The notes: a model not told the origin generated them from the letters alone. A stretch of DNA of 64,000 nucleotides from JAAUTS01 sp034440395 (GCA_034440395.1 JAWXBW010000047.1:1-64000); one strand, 5' to 3'; positions 8,011-16,108 are shown, counted from the stretch's first letter. Program-made: numbers and translations.

Positions 8011-8034
8011 TTTATGTTGAAACTGATTTTCTCA

Positions 8035-8060
8035 CAAAAAAGCCCACCGAAGTGGGCTTT
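8035..8060 (-). terminator. Rho-independent terminator of the cyclophilin pair
   Basis: A 7-bp perfect stem (AGCCCAC at 8041-8047 and GTGGGCT at 8052-8058) has a 4-base loop. On the minus strand it is followed by six T residues (the A run 8035-8040). It lies between the end of the exported cyclophilin gene and the start of rnhB, so it ends transcription of the tandem cyclophilin genes. Confidence 0.85.
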
Positions 8061-8082
8061 TATTATTTAGCAGAAAAATAGA

Positions 8083-8658
8083 TTATTTTAATTTAGCTGA
8101 ATCTATAATTGTAATTGAAAGCACTTCGACACGTTCCGTAGGCTTGCTCGGTTCACCGCTAGCAGATGCGGTGGTGGGTGTGGCTCCGATTTTAAGTAAG
8201 ACATCTTCACCTTTAACCAATTGACCAAAGCCCGTGTATTTCCCATCAAGAGACGGAGCGGGGTCTAAGCAAATAAAGAACTGGGAGCCCGCCGAATCAA
8301 ATTCTGGACCTCGTGCCATGGAGATCACGCCACGCACATGAGGTTTCGAGTTAAACTCTGCTTTGATTTTATATCCTGGGTCGCCTGTGCCAACGTTAGG
8401 GTTATCATTACCTTTACTCAAAGGATCGCCGCCTTGGATCATGAAATCTTTAATGATGCGGTGGAAGGCGGTGCCGTTATAAAAACCTTTTTTTGCTAGC
8501 TTTTTAAAGTTTTCGACGGTGCTAGGTGCCACATCAGACCAAAACCGGACGACCATTTCGCCTTGATTGGTTTTAATGATGGCTACCTCGTCTGCTTGAA
8601 CGAGGGATGTTAGTCCAATGGAAACTGCGAGGAGAATGACGAGGGATGTGATTTTCAT
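8083..8658 (-). CDS. Exported cyclophilin-type peptidyl-prolyl cis-trans isomerase
   Basis: Catalyses cis-trans isomerisation of X-Pro bonds and assists protein folding outside the cytoplasm. Residues 1-22 form a signal peptide (a hydrophobic stretch ending LVQADE). The cyclophilin domain follows with ENFKKLAKKGFYNGTAFHRI, the IQGGDPLSKG segment and the SAGSQFFICLDPAPSLDGKYT core containing catalytic and binding residues. The 191-residue length is typical. It lies 10 bases behind a close paralogue that has no signal peptide, so one duplication gave a cytoplasmic and an exported version. A terminator follows the gene. Confidence 0.92.
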   Translation of the reverse strand: MKITSLVILLAVSIGLTSLVQADEVAIIKTNQGEMVVRFWSDVAPSTVENFKKLAKKGFYNGTAFHRIIKDFMIQGGDPLSKGNDNPNVGTGDPGYKIKAEFNSKPHVRGVISMARGPEFDSAGSQFFICLDPAPSLDGKYTGFGQLVKGEDVLLKIGATPTTASASGEPSKPTERVEVLSITIIDSAKLK

Positions 8659-8668
8659 ATAATTACTT

Positions 8669-9187
8669 TTAAGCTGTAACGATGGTGATGGATTCTACTT
8701 CTATGCGTTGGGTGGGTTTACTTTTTTCTCCACCACCGCCTTGGGTGGTGGGCGTGGTGCCGATCTTAACAAGGACGTCTTCACCTTTAATCAATTCGCC
8801 AAAGCCCGTGTATTGTCCGTCGAGGAATGGCGCTGCTTCAAGGCAAATGAAGAATTGGCAACCTGCGGAGTCAGGTAGCTGCGAGCGCGCCATGGAGATC
8901 ACGCCACGCACGTGTGGCTTGGCATTAAACTCGGCCTTTATTTTATAGCCAGGATCGCCTGTGCCGACGCAAGAGTTGTCGGCATCTTTACTTAAGGGAT
9001 CGCCGCCTTGGATCATGAAACCTTTCACAATGCGATGAAAGGCGGTGCCATTGTAGAAACCGTTCTTGGCTAATTTTTTAAAATTTTCAACCGTGCCGGG
9101 GGCGACGTCGGACCAGAATTTAAGGGTCATTTCACCTTGATTTGTTTTGATAATGGCTACTTCTTGCGTGGTATCGGTGGTGGACAT
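8669..9187 (-). CDS. Cytoplasmic cyclophilin-type peptidyl-prolyl cis-trans isomerase
   Basis: Paralogue of the next gene downstream, sharing nearly all of the cyclophilin core (FYNGTAFHRIVKGFMIQGG, SAGCQFFICLEAAPFLDGQ, GEDVLVKIGTTPTT) but without a signal peptide. The start was set at ATG 9187 (MSTTDTTQEVAI). An in-frame ATG 20 codons upstream would add residues with no family match. It carries a short Gly-rich insert (GGGGEKSKPTQ) where the exported copy has SASGEPSKPTE. The gap to the exported copy is only 10 bases, so the pair is one operon. The likely role is folding of cytoplasmic proteins. Confidence 0.9.
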   Translation of the reverse strand: MSTTDTTQEVAIIKTNQGEMTLKFWSDVAPGTVENFKKLAKNGFYNGTAFHRIVKGFMIQGGDPLSKDADNSCVGTGDPGYKIKAEFNAKPHVRGVISMARSQLPDSAGCQFFICLEAAPFLDGQYTGFGELIKGEDVLVKIGTTPTTQGGGGEKSKPTQRIEVESITIVTA

Positions 9188-9254
9188 AATGGGTGTTGTT
9201 GTTGAATAGTTACCATTTCTTGTTACCGCATGTGAGTTAAAAGTCAAAGAGGAA

Positions 9255-9785
9255 TCAACGGGGTGAGATGCGTTCAGGTTTCTTACGAGCTTTCGTTATG
9301 CGCTTTTTTAGTAAATATTGAATCGGCTCTAAATCAGGGTCGAGCTTAGCGATATTTTTATACTTAGGGTTAAGATTAAACGATTTTTTTATGAGGCCAT
9401 AAGCTTCTGGCAACTCCCCTAACTGAGCGGCATAACAGCCTAGGTTATAATGGATAAGGGCATTTTTAGGGAATAGGCTCAGGGCTTCCTTTAAAAGGAT
9501 GCGAGCTATGACTAGGGAGGAAGCGCGACGTTTGGCATAGGCCAAGGCGATCCACCAGTCTGCTTGTTTGGGATCTAGTGTGATGAGACGTTCTGCCACG
9601 AGTGAAGCTGGTTGCCATTGTTGGTGATGTTGTAAGATGGCCAGTTTTAAGCCGAGCACTTCGATGCAATCGTGATAGCTTGCCGCAACAGCAAGCAGCT
9701 CGGTAAGGGCTTCTTCCAGCATTCCTAGTTCGCTATAACCGACGGAAGCGATTAGATGTTGTTGGTCTTTCTTAGACAGAGACAT
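9255..9785 (-). CDS. Tetratricopeptide-repeat protein
   Basis: A 176-residue helical protein with about three to four TPR-like repeats, for example LVAERLITLDPKQADWWIALAYA, ILLKEALSLFPKNALIHYNLGCYAAQLG and EAYGLIKKSFNLNPKYKNIAK. The C-terminus is strongly basic (LLKKRITKARKKPERISPR). No signal peptide or membrane segment is visible, so it is probably cytoplasmic. TPR proteins act as scaffolds; the partner is unknown. It lies 67 bases upstream of the cytoplasmic cyclophilin on the same strand and may be co-transcribed with it. Confidence 0.75.
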   Translation of the reverse strand: MSLSKKDQQHLIASVGYSELGMLEEALTELLAVAASYHDCIEVLGLKLAILQHHQQWQPASLVAERLITLDPKQADWWIALAYAKRRASSLVIARILLKEALSLFPKNALIHYNLGCYAAQLGELPEAYGLIKKSFNLNPKYKNIAKLDPDLEPIQYLLKKRITKARKKPERISPR

Positions 9786-9920
9786 AAGAGGCAGGATAAA
9801 AGACTACGTGGATTCTTTAGGAAGAGCAAGTGCGCACTCTCTTTTCATTTCCAGTTTTGGGTTTGTTATTAAGTAGCTAAAGTTACTTGCTTAGGTAGGC
9901 GTTGCACCTAACTTTAAATA

Positions 9921-10448
9921 ATGAAACCTTACGAGTGGACGAAACAGTTTAAAACAATCTACGACAAGTCTCTCAGCCTTTATCATAAGGGACAACGTGG
10001 CGCAGACACTTTTTTTAACAAAGAAGAAATCACTTTCCTTGAGTCACTTGGTTGCACGGCACAAGAACTTTATGATTTTGCGGAAGATGCCGATTCCTAT
10101 GGAGATCCTGATTACTCCACCGCTCTCTTGGTGGCTTCCGTGCGGCGAGATTATTTTCTCACCATCCAGAAAGGAATAAAATCTGCAACTGTCACCGCAG
10201 CCGACGAGCTGCCCGCTAAGACGGATAAGTTAGAAGGTATCGAATGGCTTCCGCGTATTATGGCTAAAGCTCGACTCAAATTACGTGGTGAGATGGCATC
10301 CGAAATCATGTATGGCTGCGGCGGCGATCGCCGGTTTCTCAGTGAGCACCAGATCCACCCCGCTGACTTCTTGCGTCACGTCTGGGCGGCAGGAGAACAC
10401 GATTCTAAAATCATTGATTATGTTAAAGATTCTCAATCTAAAAATTAA
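9921..10448 (+). CDS. DUF5069-domain protein
   Basis: A 175-residue soluble protein of unknown function. The C-terminal half matches the DUF5069 pattern: LEGIEWLPRIMAKARLKLRG, then MYGCGGDRRFLSEHQI and DFLRHV. The N-terminal half (residues 1-85) contains FLESLGCTAQELYDFAEDA and a YSTALLVASVRRDYFL helix. No catalytic motif is clear. Members are common in Verrucomicrobiota and related groups. It is followed by a metallophosphoesterase gene on the same strand after 33 bases, so the two may form an operon. Function remains open. Confidence 0.75.
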   Translation: MKPYEWTKQFKTIYDKSLSLYHKGQRGADTFFNKEEITFLESLGCTAQELYDFAEDADSYGDPDYSTALLVASVRRDYFLTIQKGIKSATVTAADELPAKTDKLEGIEWLPRIMAKARLKLRGEMASEIMYGCGGDRRFLSEHQIHPADFLRHVWAAGEHDSKIIDYVKDSQSKN

Positions 10449-10481
10449 CGACCCAGTTAGTCTAAGCTCTACCCATTTATT

Positions 10482-11210
10482 ATGCGTGCTGCTATTTTTA
10501 GTGACATCCACAGTAATTTATTTGCTTTTGAAGCTGTCTTAAAAGATATCAAAAAACGTCAGGTAGATAAGCTTATTTGCTTGGGTGACATAGTCGGCTA
10601 CGGAGCTCGCCCAGCTGAGTGTTTAAAAATGGTTCGCAAATCTGGTGCTGATGTCGTGATGGGGAATCATGACTTTTATTCCGCAACAAAGGAGTCTCTG
10701 GACTGGTTTAATCCTGTTGCGGCAGCGGGTTTGCTTTTTTCCAGAAAAGCCCTAACAGCTGCCCAAAAAAAATGGCTCCTGCAGCTGCCTCTGTTTAAGA
10801 ATTTTGATGGGTTTACGGTTGTTCATGCTAGTCTGGCCGATCCGAAAGAATGGGATTACGTGACCGATGACCTGATGGCACACCTTCATTTCCTTTCGCA
10901 AGAACTACCTGTGTGTTTTATTGGGCACACGCACCAAGTTAAAACTTATCGATTAGAAGAGGGTCGGGTCTGTAAGCAAGCCTTGACTAAAAATCTTAAA
11001 CTGAAGAAGGGCGTTAAGTATGTCATTAACGTGGGTTCGGTCGGGCAACCACGCGACAACAACCCAGACTCTGCCTACGCCATTTATGATACCGTCGAGG
11101 GCGTGGTGGAATTTCAACGGGTCAGTTACCCCGTTGATGAAGCGGCCGCAGAAATCATCCAAGCGGGCCTGCCCGAACATCTAGGTTTACGCTTACGTCT
11201 GGGTTGCTAA
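10482..11210 (+). CDS. Calcineurin-like metallophosphoesterase (YfcE/MJ0936-like)
   Basis: Predicted metal-dependent phosphodiesterase or phosphatase of the cytoplasm. All expected metal-binding motifs are present in order: FSDIHSN (DxH) at the N-terminus, CLGDIVGYG (GDxxG), VMGNHDF (GNHD), a VVHASL motif and IGHTHQVKTY (GHTH). The C-terminal segment VINVGSVGQPRDNNPDSAYAIYD is typical of the family that contains MJ0936 and many bacterial proteins called serine/threonine phosphatase. The 242-residue length is normal. Substrate is unknown. It lies downstream of the DUF5069 gene and upstream of a strip of decayed genes. Confidence 0.88.
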   Translation: MRAAIFSDIHSNLFAFEAVLKDIKKRQVDKLICLGDIVGYGARPAECLKMVRKSGADVVMGNHDFYSATKESLDWFNPVAAAGLLFSRKALTAAQKKWLLQLPLFKNFDGFTVVHASLADPKEWDYVTDDLMAHLHFLSQELPVCFIGHTHQVKTYRLEEGRVCKQALTKNLKLKKGVKYVINVGSVGQPRDNNPDSAYAIYDTVEGVVEFQRVSYPVDEAAAEIIQAGLPEHLGLRLRLGC

Positions 11211-11637
11211 ATGCGGCGCATCTAAATTCGTGCAGAAACTGCCGCCCACGCTTTAATCTGTTGCCATTCTAAAGAGTGAAGTATGAAGACCTACTATTTT
11301 GTCATCCTTTTTTTATTCCAGCGCCGTGGGCGGGCGATAGCCTTTTAAGCTTCAGGAGTGGGAAGTTTACTATTTCGATACCGTCTGGATATAAGATCGT
11401 CAGCGGGGATCACACTGCTCAATCACCCAGACGGAAGACAGACCACAGTCCCAGATCACAAGGGCAAAGATTTCTCCTAGTTTCTTGCGCGGTAAATAGG
11501 AAAAAATATTTGTTTAGCCACAGATGAATTCATTAAACATAAATAAAGCATAACAAGGGTGTGTGGCCTACAACGGGCACTGCGCGCACCTTTGATATCC
11601 ACTGTTGCTATTTGTAGTTATTTTATAGATTTCTTTT
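11211..11637. other. Gap with no supported gene
   Basis: About 430 bases between the phosphoesterase gene and a dead toxin-antitoxin locus. An 83-codon open frame at 11276-11527 has no recognisable family feature. A second frame across the same bases contains a short coding-looking piece (LQEWEVYYFDTVW near 11350-11395) that is closed by a TAA. This is probably decayed sequence. Confidence 0.4.
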
Positions 11638-11835
11638 ATAAGTGTTCATGATCTTGAGTCTGCTGTCACCCTACTCACCAAGGAAGAGCTCGCTGCTTTT
11701 TCCCACTGGTTTGAGCAATAAGTTGCTAACGCTTGGGACAGAGAGATTGAAGCCGATATTCTTGCTAGCCGTTTTGAGAATGCTGGTAAGCGTGCTAAAG
11801 ATGATTACGAAGCTGGCCGCTGCACACCGCTTTGA
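11638..11835 (+). pseudogene. Decayed type II antitoxin gene
   Basis: The frame reads SVHDLESAVTLLTKEELAAF, then SHWFEQ, a TAA stop at 11719-11721, then VANAWDREIEAD and AKDDYEAGRCTPL, ending in TGA 11833-11835. This matches the small antitoxins whose core is KEELAAFRxWF...AWDRQIEAD...DHRAG. Two lesions are visible: the codon at the expected start is ATA (11638-11640) and an in-frame TAA interrupts the middle. The TGA overlaps a TTG start of the toxin remnant, the usual coupling in such pairs. Family identity rests on the pattern, and the exact toxin family partner is inferred. Confidence 0.7.
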
Positions 11836-12082
11836 ATCTCCTTGCTTCCCCAGAGTTATGGTTTCACTATCGACAGTTACCAGCAGCCATTCGTGACATT
11901 GCCGACAAAATTTTGAGCTATTGAAGTCTAAACCGAGACATCCATCTGTTCGCCTCAATAAGGTTGGTAAAGTTTGGTCTGCTCATATTGGGCTTCATTA
12001 TTGCTCCCTCGGCGAAGATGATCCCGGTGGTATTCTCTGGTATTGGATTGACCCTCACTCTCCCTACGACAAGCTTACTTAA
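11832..12082 (+). pseudogene. Frameshifted RelE/ParE-like toxin gene
   Basis: Starting at TTG 11832 the frame gives NLLASPELWFHYRQLPAAIR and DIADK, then runs into TGA 11922-11924. In the next frame the protein continues without interruption as FELLKSKPRHPSVRLNKVGK, VWSAHIGLHYCSLGEDD and ILWYWIDPHSPYDKL, ending at TAA 12080-12082. The joined product is like the short RelE/ParE-fold toxins with the pattern FWxxYRxLP...HPSLRFKKV...WSVRVG.HYRAL...WFWIGxHxEYDxL. A single indel in the CAAAATTTTG tract at about 11907-11915 explains the break. It is coupled to the dead antitoxin upstream. Confidence 0.75.
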
Positions 12083-12164
12083 CCTGTGTGAACAAGGTAC
12101 CTAACCATGCAATACAACAATTGCTCGGGACTTGCTACTAATTTGAAATTATTCGGTATAAAGA

Positions 12165-12494
12165 ATGAAACGTATCCTATTCCTTTGCTCACAGAATAAG
12201 TTGCGAAGTCCCACTGCCGAAACGATTTTTGCAGATTTCCTAGGCATTGAGGTGGATTCAGCAGGACTGAATAATGATGCCGTCACCCCCTTGTCACCTA
12301 AGCAACTTAAATGGGCAGACATCATACTCGTCATGGAGAAGGCTCATTTGAATCGGCTTAACCGAAAATTTAAAGAACACTTAAAAGGGAAAAGGGTCGC
12401 TGTATTAAACATACCAGATGAATTCGAGTATATGGATGAAGAATTGATTTCCATCCTTTACGCTAGATGCGCTCCTTATATCCCATCAACGTAG
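12165..12494 (+). CDS. Low-molecular-weight protein-tyrosine-phosphatase-like protein
   Basis: A 109-residue protein of the LMW phosphatase fold. The P-loop near the N-terminus reads FLCSQNKLRSPTAE, giving the C-x5-R-S/T signature with Cys8 as nucleophile and Arg14. The C-terminal IPDEFEYMDEEL provides an acidic residue that can act as general acid, as in the compact bacterial subfamily with IPDxYEYMDPEL. It is shorter than classical 150-residue enzymes but normal for this subfamily. Substrate is unknown: phosphotyrosine proteins are possible, and arsenate is unlikely. The gene looks intact although it lies within a strip of decayed genes. Confidence 0.8.
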   Translation: MKRILFLCSQNKLRSPTAETIFADFLGIEVDSAGLNNDAVTPLSPKQLKWADIILVMEKAHLNRLNRKFKEHLKGKRVAVLNIPDEFEYMDEELISILYARCAPYIPST

Positions 12495-12593
12495 CAAAAA
12501 AGCCTCTAATGAATCTCGGTAACGCTTAATGATTGTGGTGAAGCATAGCTAATAATTTTTAGCTAATGAATTTTTGTTTGTTATCGTCTATTT

Positions 12594-12665
12594 ATGAGCA
12601 TAGTTGAAATTAAGTATACAAAGCATTTGTCATCCGCAGAAAAATTAGTCTTAGCTCAAGACTAA
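12594..12665 (+). pseudogene. Possible N-terminal fragment of an addiction-module antitoxin
   Basis: A 23-codon frame reads MSIVEIKYTKHLSSAEKLVL and AQD before TAA 12663-12665. This resembles the first third of small antitoxins that continue LAxxLWDSL. Nothing homologous follows, so the gene would be truncated. It is too short for a firm assignment. Confidence 0.3.
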
Positions 12666-12701
12666 TAGGGGGCAACACACAACCATTAAATTGATAAGCA
12701 C

Positions 12702-12995
12702 ATGATTGAAACTAACATTCATCCCCCAGTTATTGTGAAATGGTCTTGTTTTGCTGCAGCAATGGTGACGCTTTTGGGGTGTCTTTTTTCAAGCGTTACC
12801 CTGATTAATAATTACAGGACAGGCGAAGCCGTGTATCGCTCCAGCTTGCAACTAATTATTAAAGAAACTATTACGAGGGAGTCTCAGCCAGAGAAGTTTG
12901 CGGAAACTCAAAAAGTGCTTGCTTTTACATTTCTCTATGATGGAGTTTTATTTTTAGTTTTTTTTACTTTTTTTAGAAAATTAGGAGATTGGTAA
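12702..12995 (+). CDS. Small membrane protein, unknown function
   Basis: A 97-residue protein with two predicted transmembrane helices, at about 13-33 (WSCFAAAMVTLLGCLFSSV) and 75-92 (VLAFTFLYDGVLFLVFF), joined by a polar loop of about 40 residues. No family is recognised. It ends in TAATG, overlapping the start of the following reading frame, so the two are translationally coupled. Because that downstream frame is interrupted by stops, this protein may be the surviving half of a broken pair. Confidence 0.6.
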   Translation: MIETNIHPPVIVKWSCFAAAMVTLLGCLFSSVTLINNYRTGEAVYRSSLQLIIKETITRESQPEKFAETQKVLAFTFLYDGVLFLVFFTFFRKLGDW

Positions 12996-13450
12996 TGATC
13001 GACCGAGAACAACGTGAGCTACTAGCTCATCGTCTTCTCCTGCTTGCCACCGGAAAGATCACGAATGTTCAGTTTGATGACTCCCTTAATCTCCGCTCCT
13101 CAGACCGTGCTACCCGAAGAACCTACTGGGATGGGGTATGGCCATTATACGATGACCTCAGAGAGTATAAATTGATCGGAAAGTATCGCTAGACCTATGA
13201 AGTAAAACGGACTGTTGTAAGAGTGATTTTATTTCTTAAGTCGGAAAGAGAATTTGAATGGAAGGCGGTGCCTTTGTATTGGAAGCTGCCCGTAGCTGTT
13301 CTAGGCTTTGTTACTTTCGGCTTAGTTTCTCGGTATTTTTACGAACATAGTTGGGAAAAACAGGCCGATATTTCTATCTGACCCTACTACCGCAGAAGCG
13401 ATTTTGAAGCTGATTTGGCAGATCCTCCTTATTTAAAAGGAATTAACTAA
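12995..13450 (+). pseudogene. Gene interrupted by two in-frame stop codons
   Basis: From ATG 12995 (AGGAG at 12983-12987 is a good ribosome binding site) one frame stays readable for 151 codons but contains TAG at 13190-13192 and TGA at 13379-13381 before the final TAA at 13448-13450. The product reads DREQRELLAHRLLLLATGKI and WDGVWPLYDDLREYKL, then after the TAG VVRVILFLKSEREFEWK and a membrane segment (about VAVLGFVTFGLVS). After the TGA it reads YYRRSDFEADLADPPYLKG. The three parts fit together as one protein with a soluble head, one helix and a short tail. Either both stops are real nonsense mutations or they are read through. Confidence 0.65.
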
Positions 13451-13537
13451 TCATGACTCAACTTCCCCTAGATCATTTTTTGATCTTGCAACGATTGTGC
13501 TTTCAAAGCTTTTGATCCTTTATCAGACTTAACTTGA

Positions 13538-14350
13538 ATGAATGCATTGATTCACACGTATGAAGATCTTTTACGCCATGTCTGGGATCATGGGCTGGAG
13601 CGGAAAGATCGCACAGGAGTGGGGACTCGTTCACTCTTTGGGGCGCAGATTCGTTTCGATCTGCGGGAGCGCTTTCCGCTTGTCACAACAAAAAAGGTGC
13701 ATCTTAAATCTGTCATTTATGAGCTGCTCTGGTTTCTAAAAGGCGATACGAATGTTGCTTACTTGAATGAGCATGGAGTGAGCATTTGGAATGAGTGGGC
13801 GGATGCGGAAGGTAATCTCGGGCCCGTTTATGGAGCGCAATGGATTGGTTGGAAAAAGGCGGATGGCACGAAAGTAAACCAGATCCAACAACTCGTCGAT
13901 ACGATCAAGCGCGATCCTTGGAGCCGCCGCTTGATTGTGAATGCGTGGAACGTGGGCGAGTTAAACGAAATGGCTCTAACCCCCTGCCATGCGTTGGTGC
14001 AATTTTACGCTAACCCAGAGACTAAAGAGTTGAGCTGCCAGCTCTATCAACGCAGTGCCGATGTGTTTCTCGGTGTTCCTTTTAATATCGCCTCGTATGC
14101 TTTATTAACGATGATGCTGGCTCAGGTAACAGGCTATAAGGCGGCGGAATTTATCCATACTTTCGGAGATGCTCATGTTTATTTGAATCATGAGGAGCAG
14201 GTGAAATTGCAGCTCAGTCGAGATTCCCGACCGCATCCCTTGATGCAGCTTAACCCGGCGGTTCAGGATATTTTTGCCTTCCAGTATGAGGATTTCACGT
14301 TGACGGATTACGAACCACATCCTGGAATCAAGGCTCCCATTGCTGTATGA
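13538..14350 (+). CDS. thyA: Thymidylate synthase
   Basis: Converts dUMP to dTMP with methylene-tetrahydrofolate, producing dihydrofolate. The sequence carries the nucleophile in ALTPCHALVQF (Cys150), the dUMP-binding SCQLYQRSADVFLGVPFNIA, the WNEWADAEGNLGPVYGAQW segment and the HIYLNH-like VYLNHEEQ. The 270-residue length is close to the E. coli enzyme (264). The 3' end overlaps folA by ATGA, so synthase and the reductase that regenerates its cofactor are made together. ATG 13538 begins the conserved N-terminus directly. No obvious Shine-Dalgarno sequence precedes it. Confidence 0.97.
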   Translation: MNALIHTYEDLLRHVWDHGLERKDRTGVGTRSLFGAQIRFDLRERFPLVTTKKVHLKSVIYELLWFLKGDTNVAYLNEHGVSIWNEWADAEGNLGPVYGAQWIGWKKADGTKVNQIQQLVDTIKRDPWSRRLIVNAWNVGELNEMALTPCHALVQFYANPETKELSCQLYQRSADVFLGVPFNIASYALLTMMLAQVTGYKAAEFIHTFGDAHVYLNHEEQVKLQLSRDSRPHPLMQLNPAVQDIFAFQYEDFTLTDYEPHPGIKAPIAV

Positions 14351-14835
14351 GCCTACTTCCTCTTAAGCCTAAGCTCATCGCCTTAGCTGCCATGGCGGAG
14401 AATCGTGTAATCGGGCTTGAGGGTAAGTTACCTTGGCATCTGCCAGAGGATTTAAAATTCTTTAAACGGACAACGAGTGGGCACGTCGTGTTGTTTGGGA
14501 AGACTACTTTTGAGGGCATAGGCCGAGCCTTACCTAATCGGGTCAATATGGTTTTGAGTAATACGTTTCCTGCGCAGGACGGCCTACACGTGGTGAGAAG
14601 TTTGAGCGATGTGATGAGTTCTGAGTATCCCCTGATTTATGTATGCGGCGGTGCTAAAATTTATGAGCAGTTTTTCTCCTTGTGTGATGAGGTTTTGCTG
14701 ACTCGCATCAATGAGACTTATGCAGGCGATACCCTACTACCCGCCTTTGAGGATTTGTTCGAGTTACGGGTGATCCTTGAAGAAACTGAACGCTATCGCA
14801 TCGAGCGCTGGGTGCGGAAAAGTTTAGAGGCTTAG
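14347..14835 (+). CDS. folA: Dihydrofolate reductase
   Basis: Reduces dihydrofolate to tetrahydrofolate with NADPH. Visible motifs are IALAAMAENRVIG, the substrate-loop LPWHLPEDLKFFKR with its active-site acidic residue, the VLFGKTTFEGIGRALPNR cofactor segment and YVCGGAKIYEQF. At 162 residues it has the normal size for a chromosomal enzyme. It overlaps thyA by four bases (ATGA) and is followed by a 10-bp hairpin shared with the convergent porin gene. Confidence 0.95.
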   Translation: MSLLPLKPKLIALAAMAENRVIGLEGKLPWHLPEDLKFFKRTTSGHVVLFGKTTFEGIGRALPNRVNMVLSNTFPAQDGLHVVRSLSDVMSSEYPLIYVCGGAKIYEQFFSLCDEVLLTRINETYAGDTLLPAFEDLFELRVILEETERYRIERWVRKSLEA

Positions 14836-14842
14836 ACACGAC

Positions 14843-14872
14843 AAAGGCCGAACCTGTGAGGATTCGGCCTTT
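14843..14872. terminator. Hairpin between convergent folA and porin genes
   Basis: A perfect 10-bp stem (AAAGGCCGAA at 14843-14852, TTCGGCCTTT at 14863-14872) with a 10-base loop lies between two convergent genes. No long T run follows on either strand beyond the TTT inside the stem, so it may be a weak bidirectional terminator or an mRNA-stabilising hairpin. Confidence 0.65.
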
Positions 14873-14893
14873 GGTCTAAGTTAGATTTATTAT

Positions 14894-16108
14894 TTAGAAA
14901 GAATAAACAACTTGAGCAGCCACGCGGTTTGCGAAGTCATCCGTAAGCGTTCCTGTGGAATCAACGACGACATTGCTTCCAGCATCAACCCGATACTCAA
15001 CGCGGAAGAGCAATTCTTCGGTAAGTTGGAAACCAGCCGTGGCCGTCCAGCTGAAAACATCGTCACTGAAACTCGGATCACGACCAGCTAGGCCGAGGAG
15101 TTGGTTGTCATCATTGTGAGCATATTCGGCACGGCCTGCTAGGCTGAATATTTCTGTAAATTGATACTTAGCATAGAGAGCCACGGTATAGAAGTTTGAG
15201 GAGTTATCAACCGCTGGATCGACTGCAGGTGTGCTAAAGTCATTAGCCACCCAGTATGATGTGTTAAAGGCTAGCAAGAGCTTTTCTTTACAGCAATGCG
15301 GAGCCCAGGTTCCCCACCAGTTTAGACCCATGATAGGCTCATTTTCTGTTTGCCCTAAGCCAGCATCACCCACAGGGGCAGCATGATAAGCTAGTTGTGT
15401 TTCGGCATTTCCGCTTTCGTTGGTCAACCCTAGGCCACCAGTAAAAGCGTAACCATCTGAAGTCGTATCAAGTCCTACGTTAGTGGATTGGCCTGCTCCG
15501 TTGATGACTCCGCCCATTATGCTCAGACGATCATTTATTGGGTAAGTTCCTAAAATACCTGTCGATGGTGCTGGATCTAGGGACGCGTTAAACCCTTGGG
15601 TGATATTCATATTTGCTGGACGTTCATCGGCTTCAAATCCCAAGATGGAACCAAACTTGCCGACTTGTAGATCTAAGCCGTTTCCCACGGGAACTCGGAT
15701 TAAAACGTGGGCTTGTTGCAAGTAAATGCTGTCACTTGTTCCAGACTCTGCACCCGCCGTGTTAAGTGCATCAGCATCTTCACCTAGCATAATGTCCACT
15801 CGGAAACCCGCTTGGAATTCATTCTTATCACTGAGTGGTTTTTCTAGCACAACCTTAAAGGCATTGAGGTTAAAATCTCCGCTTCCACCTGTGTCCACTC
15901 CACCGTAACTGGACTGAGGGCCTGAGGAGCCGGTGAAGTTGTAGATATAACCTGCATCAACATAACCGCTGAGATTAATTTTAGGGGTGTTTGTTTCTAC
16001 GTAGATAGCGTCATCCACAACTTTATCGAGGTTTTTTGCGTCATTGCCTGCATAAGCATTCGCACTCACTAGTGCTAGGATCGTCAGGACTTTTAGGGTG
16101 TTGTTCAT
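14894..16108 (-). CDS. Outer-membrane beta-barrel porin
   Basis: Residues 1-20 are a signal peptide (LTILALVSANAYA). The mature chain starts with a short helical piece and then alternates polar and hydrophobic residues in strand-length blocks such as INLSGYVDAGYIYNF, FQAGFRVDIMLG and LLFRVEYRVDAGS. It ends in VAAQVVYSF with the terminal Phe typical of barrels inserted by BamA. It resembles the carbohydrate-type or putative beta-barrel porin-2 families. The start was placed at ATG 16108 because AAGGAA stands 9 bases upstream and the signal peptide begins there. A CC pair (PHCCKEK) is unusual in a barrel. Substrate is unknown. Confidence 0.8.
   Translation of the reverse strand: MNNTLKVLTILALVSANAYAGNDAKNLDKVVDDAIYVETNTPKINLSGYVDAGYIYNFTGSSGPQSSYGGVDTGGSGDFNLNAFKVVLEKPLSDKNEFQAGFRVDIMLGEDADALNTAGAESGTSDSIYLQQAHVLIRVPVGNGLDLQVGKFGSILGFEADERPANMNITQGFNASLDPAPSTGILGTYPINDRLSIMGGVINGAGQSTNVGLDTTSDGYAFTGGLGLTNESGNAETQLAYHAAPVGDAGLGQTENEPIMGLNWWGTWAPHCCKEKLLLAFNTSYWVANDFSTPAVDPAVDNSSNFYTVALYAKYQFTEIFSLAGRAEYAHNDDNQLLGLAGRDPSFSDDVFSWTATAGFQLTEELLFRVEYRVDAGSNVVVDSTGTLTDDFANRVAAQVVYSF

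Noticed and set aside
11276..11527. 83-codon frame in the gap after the phosphoesterase gene
   Set aside because: Composition does not look like protein and another frame in the same bases shows a better but closed piece.
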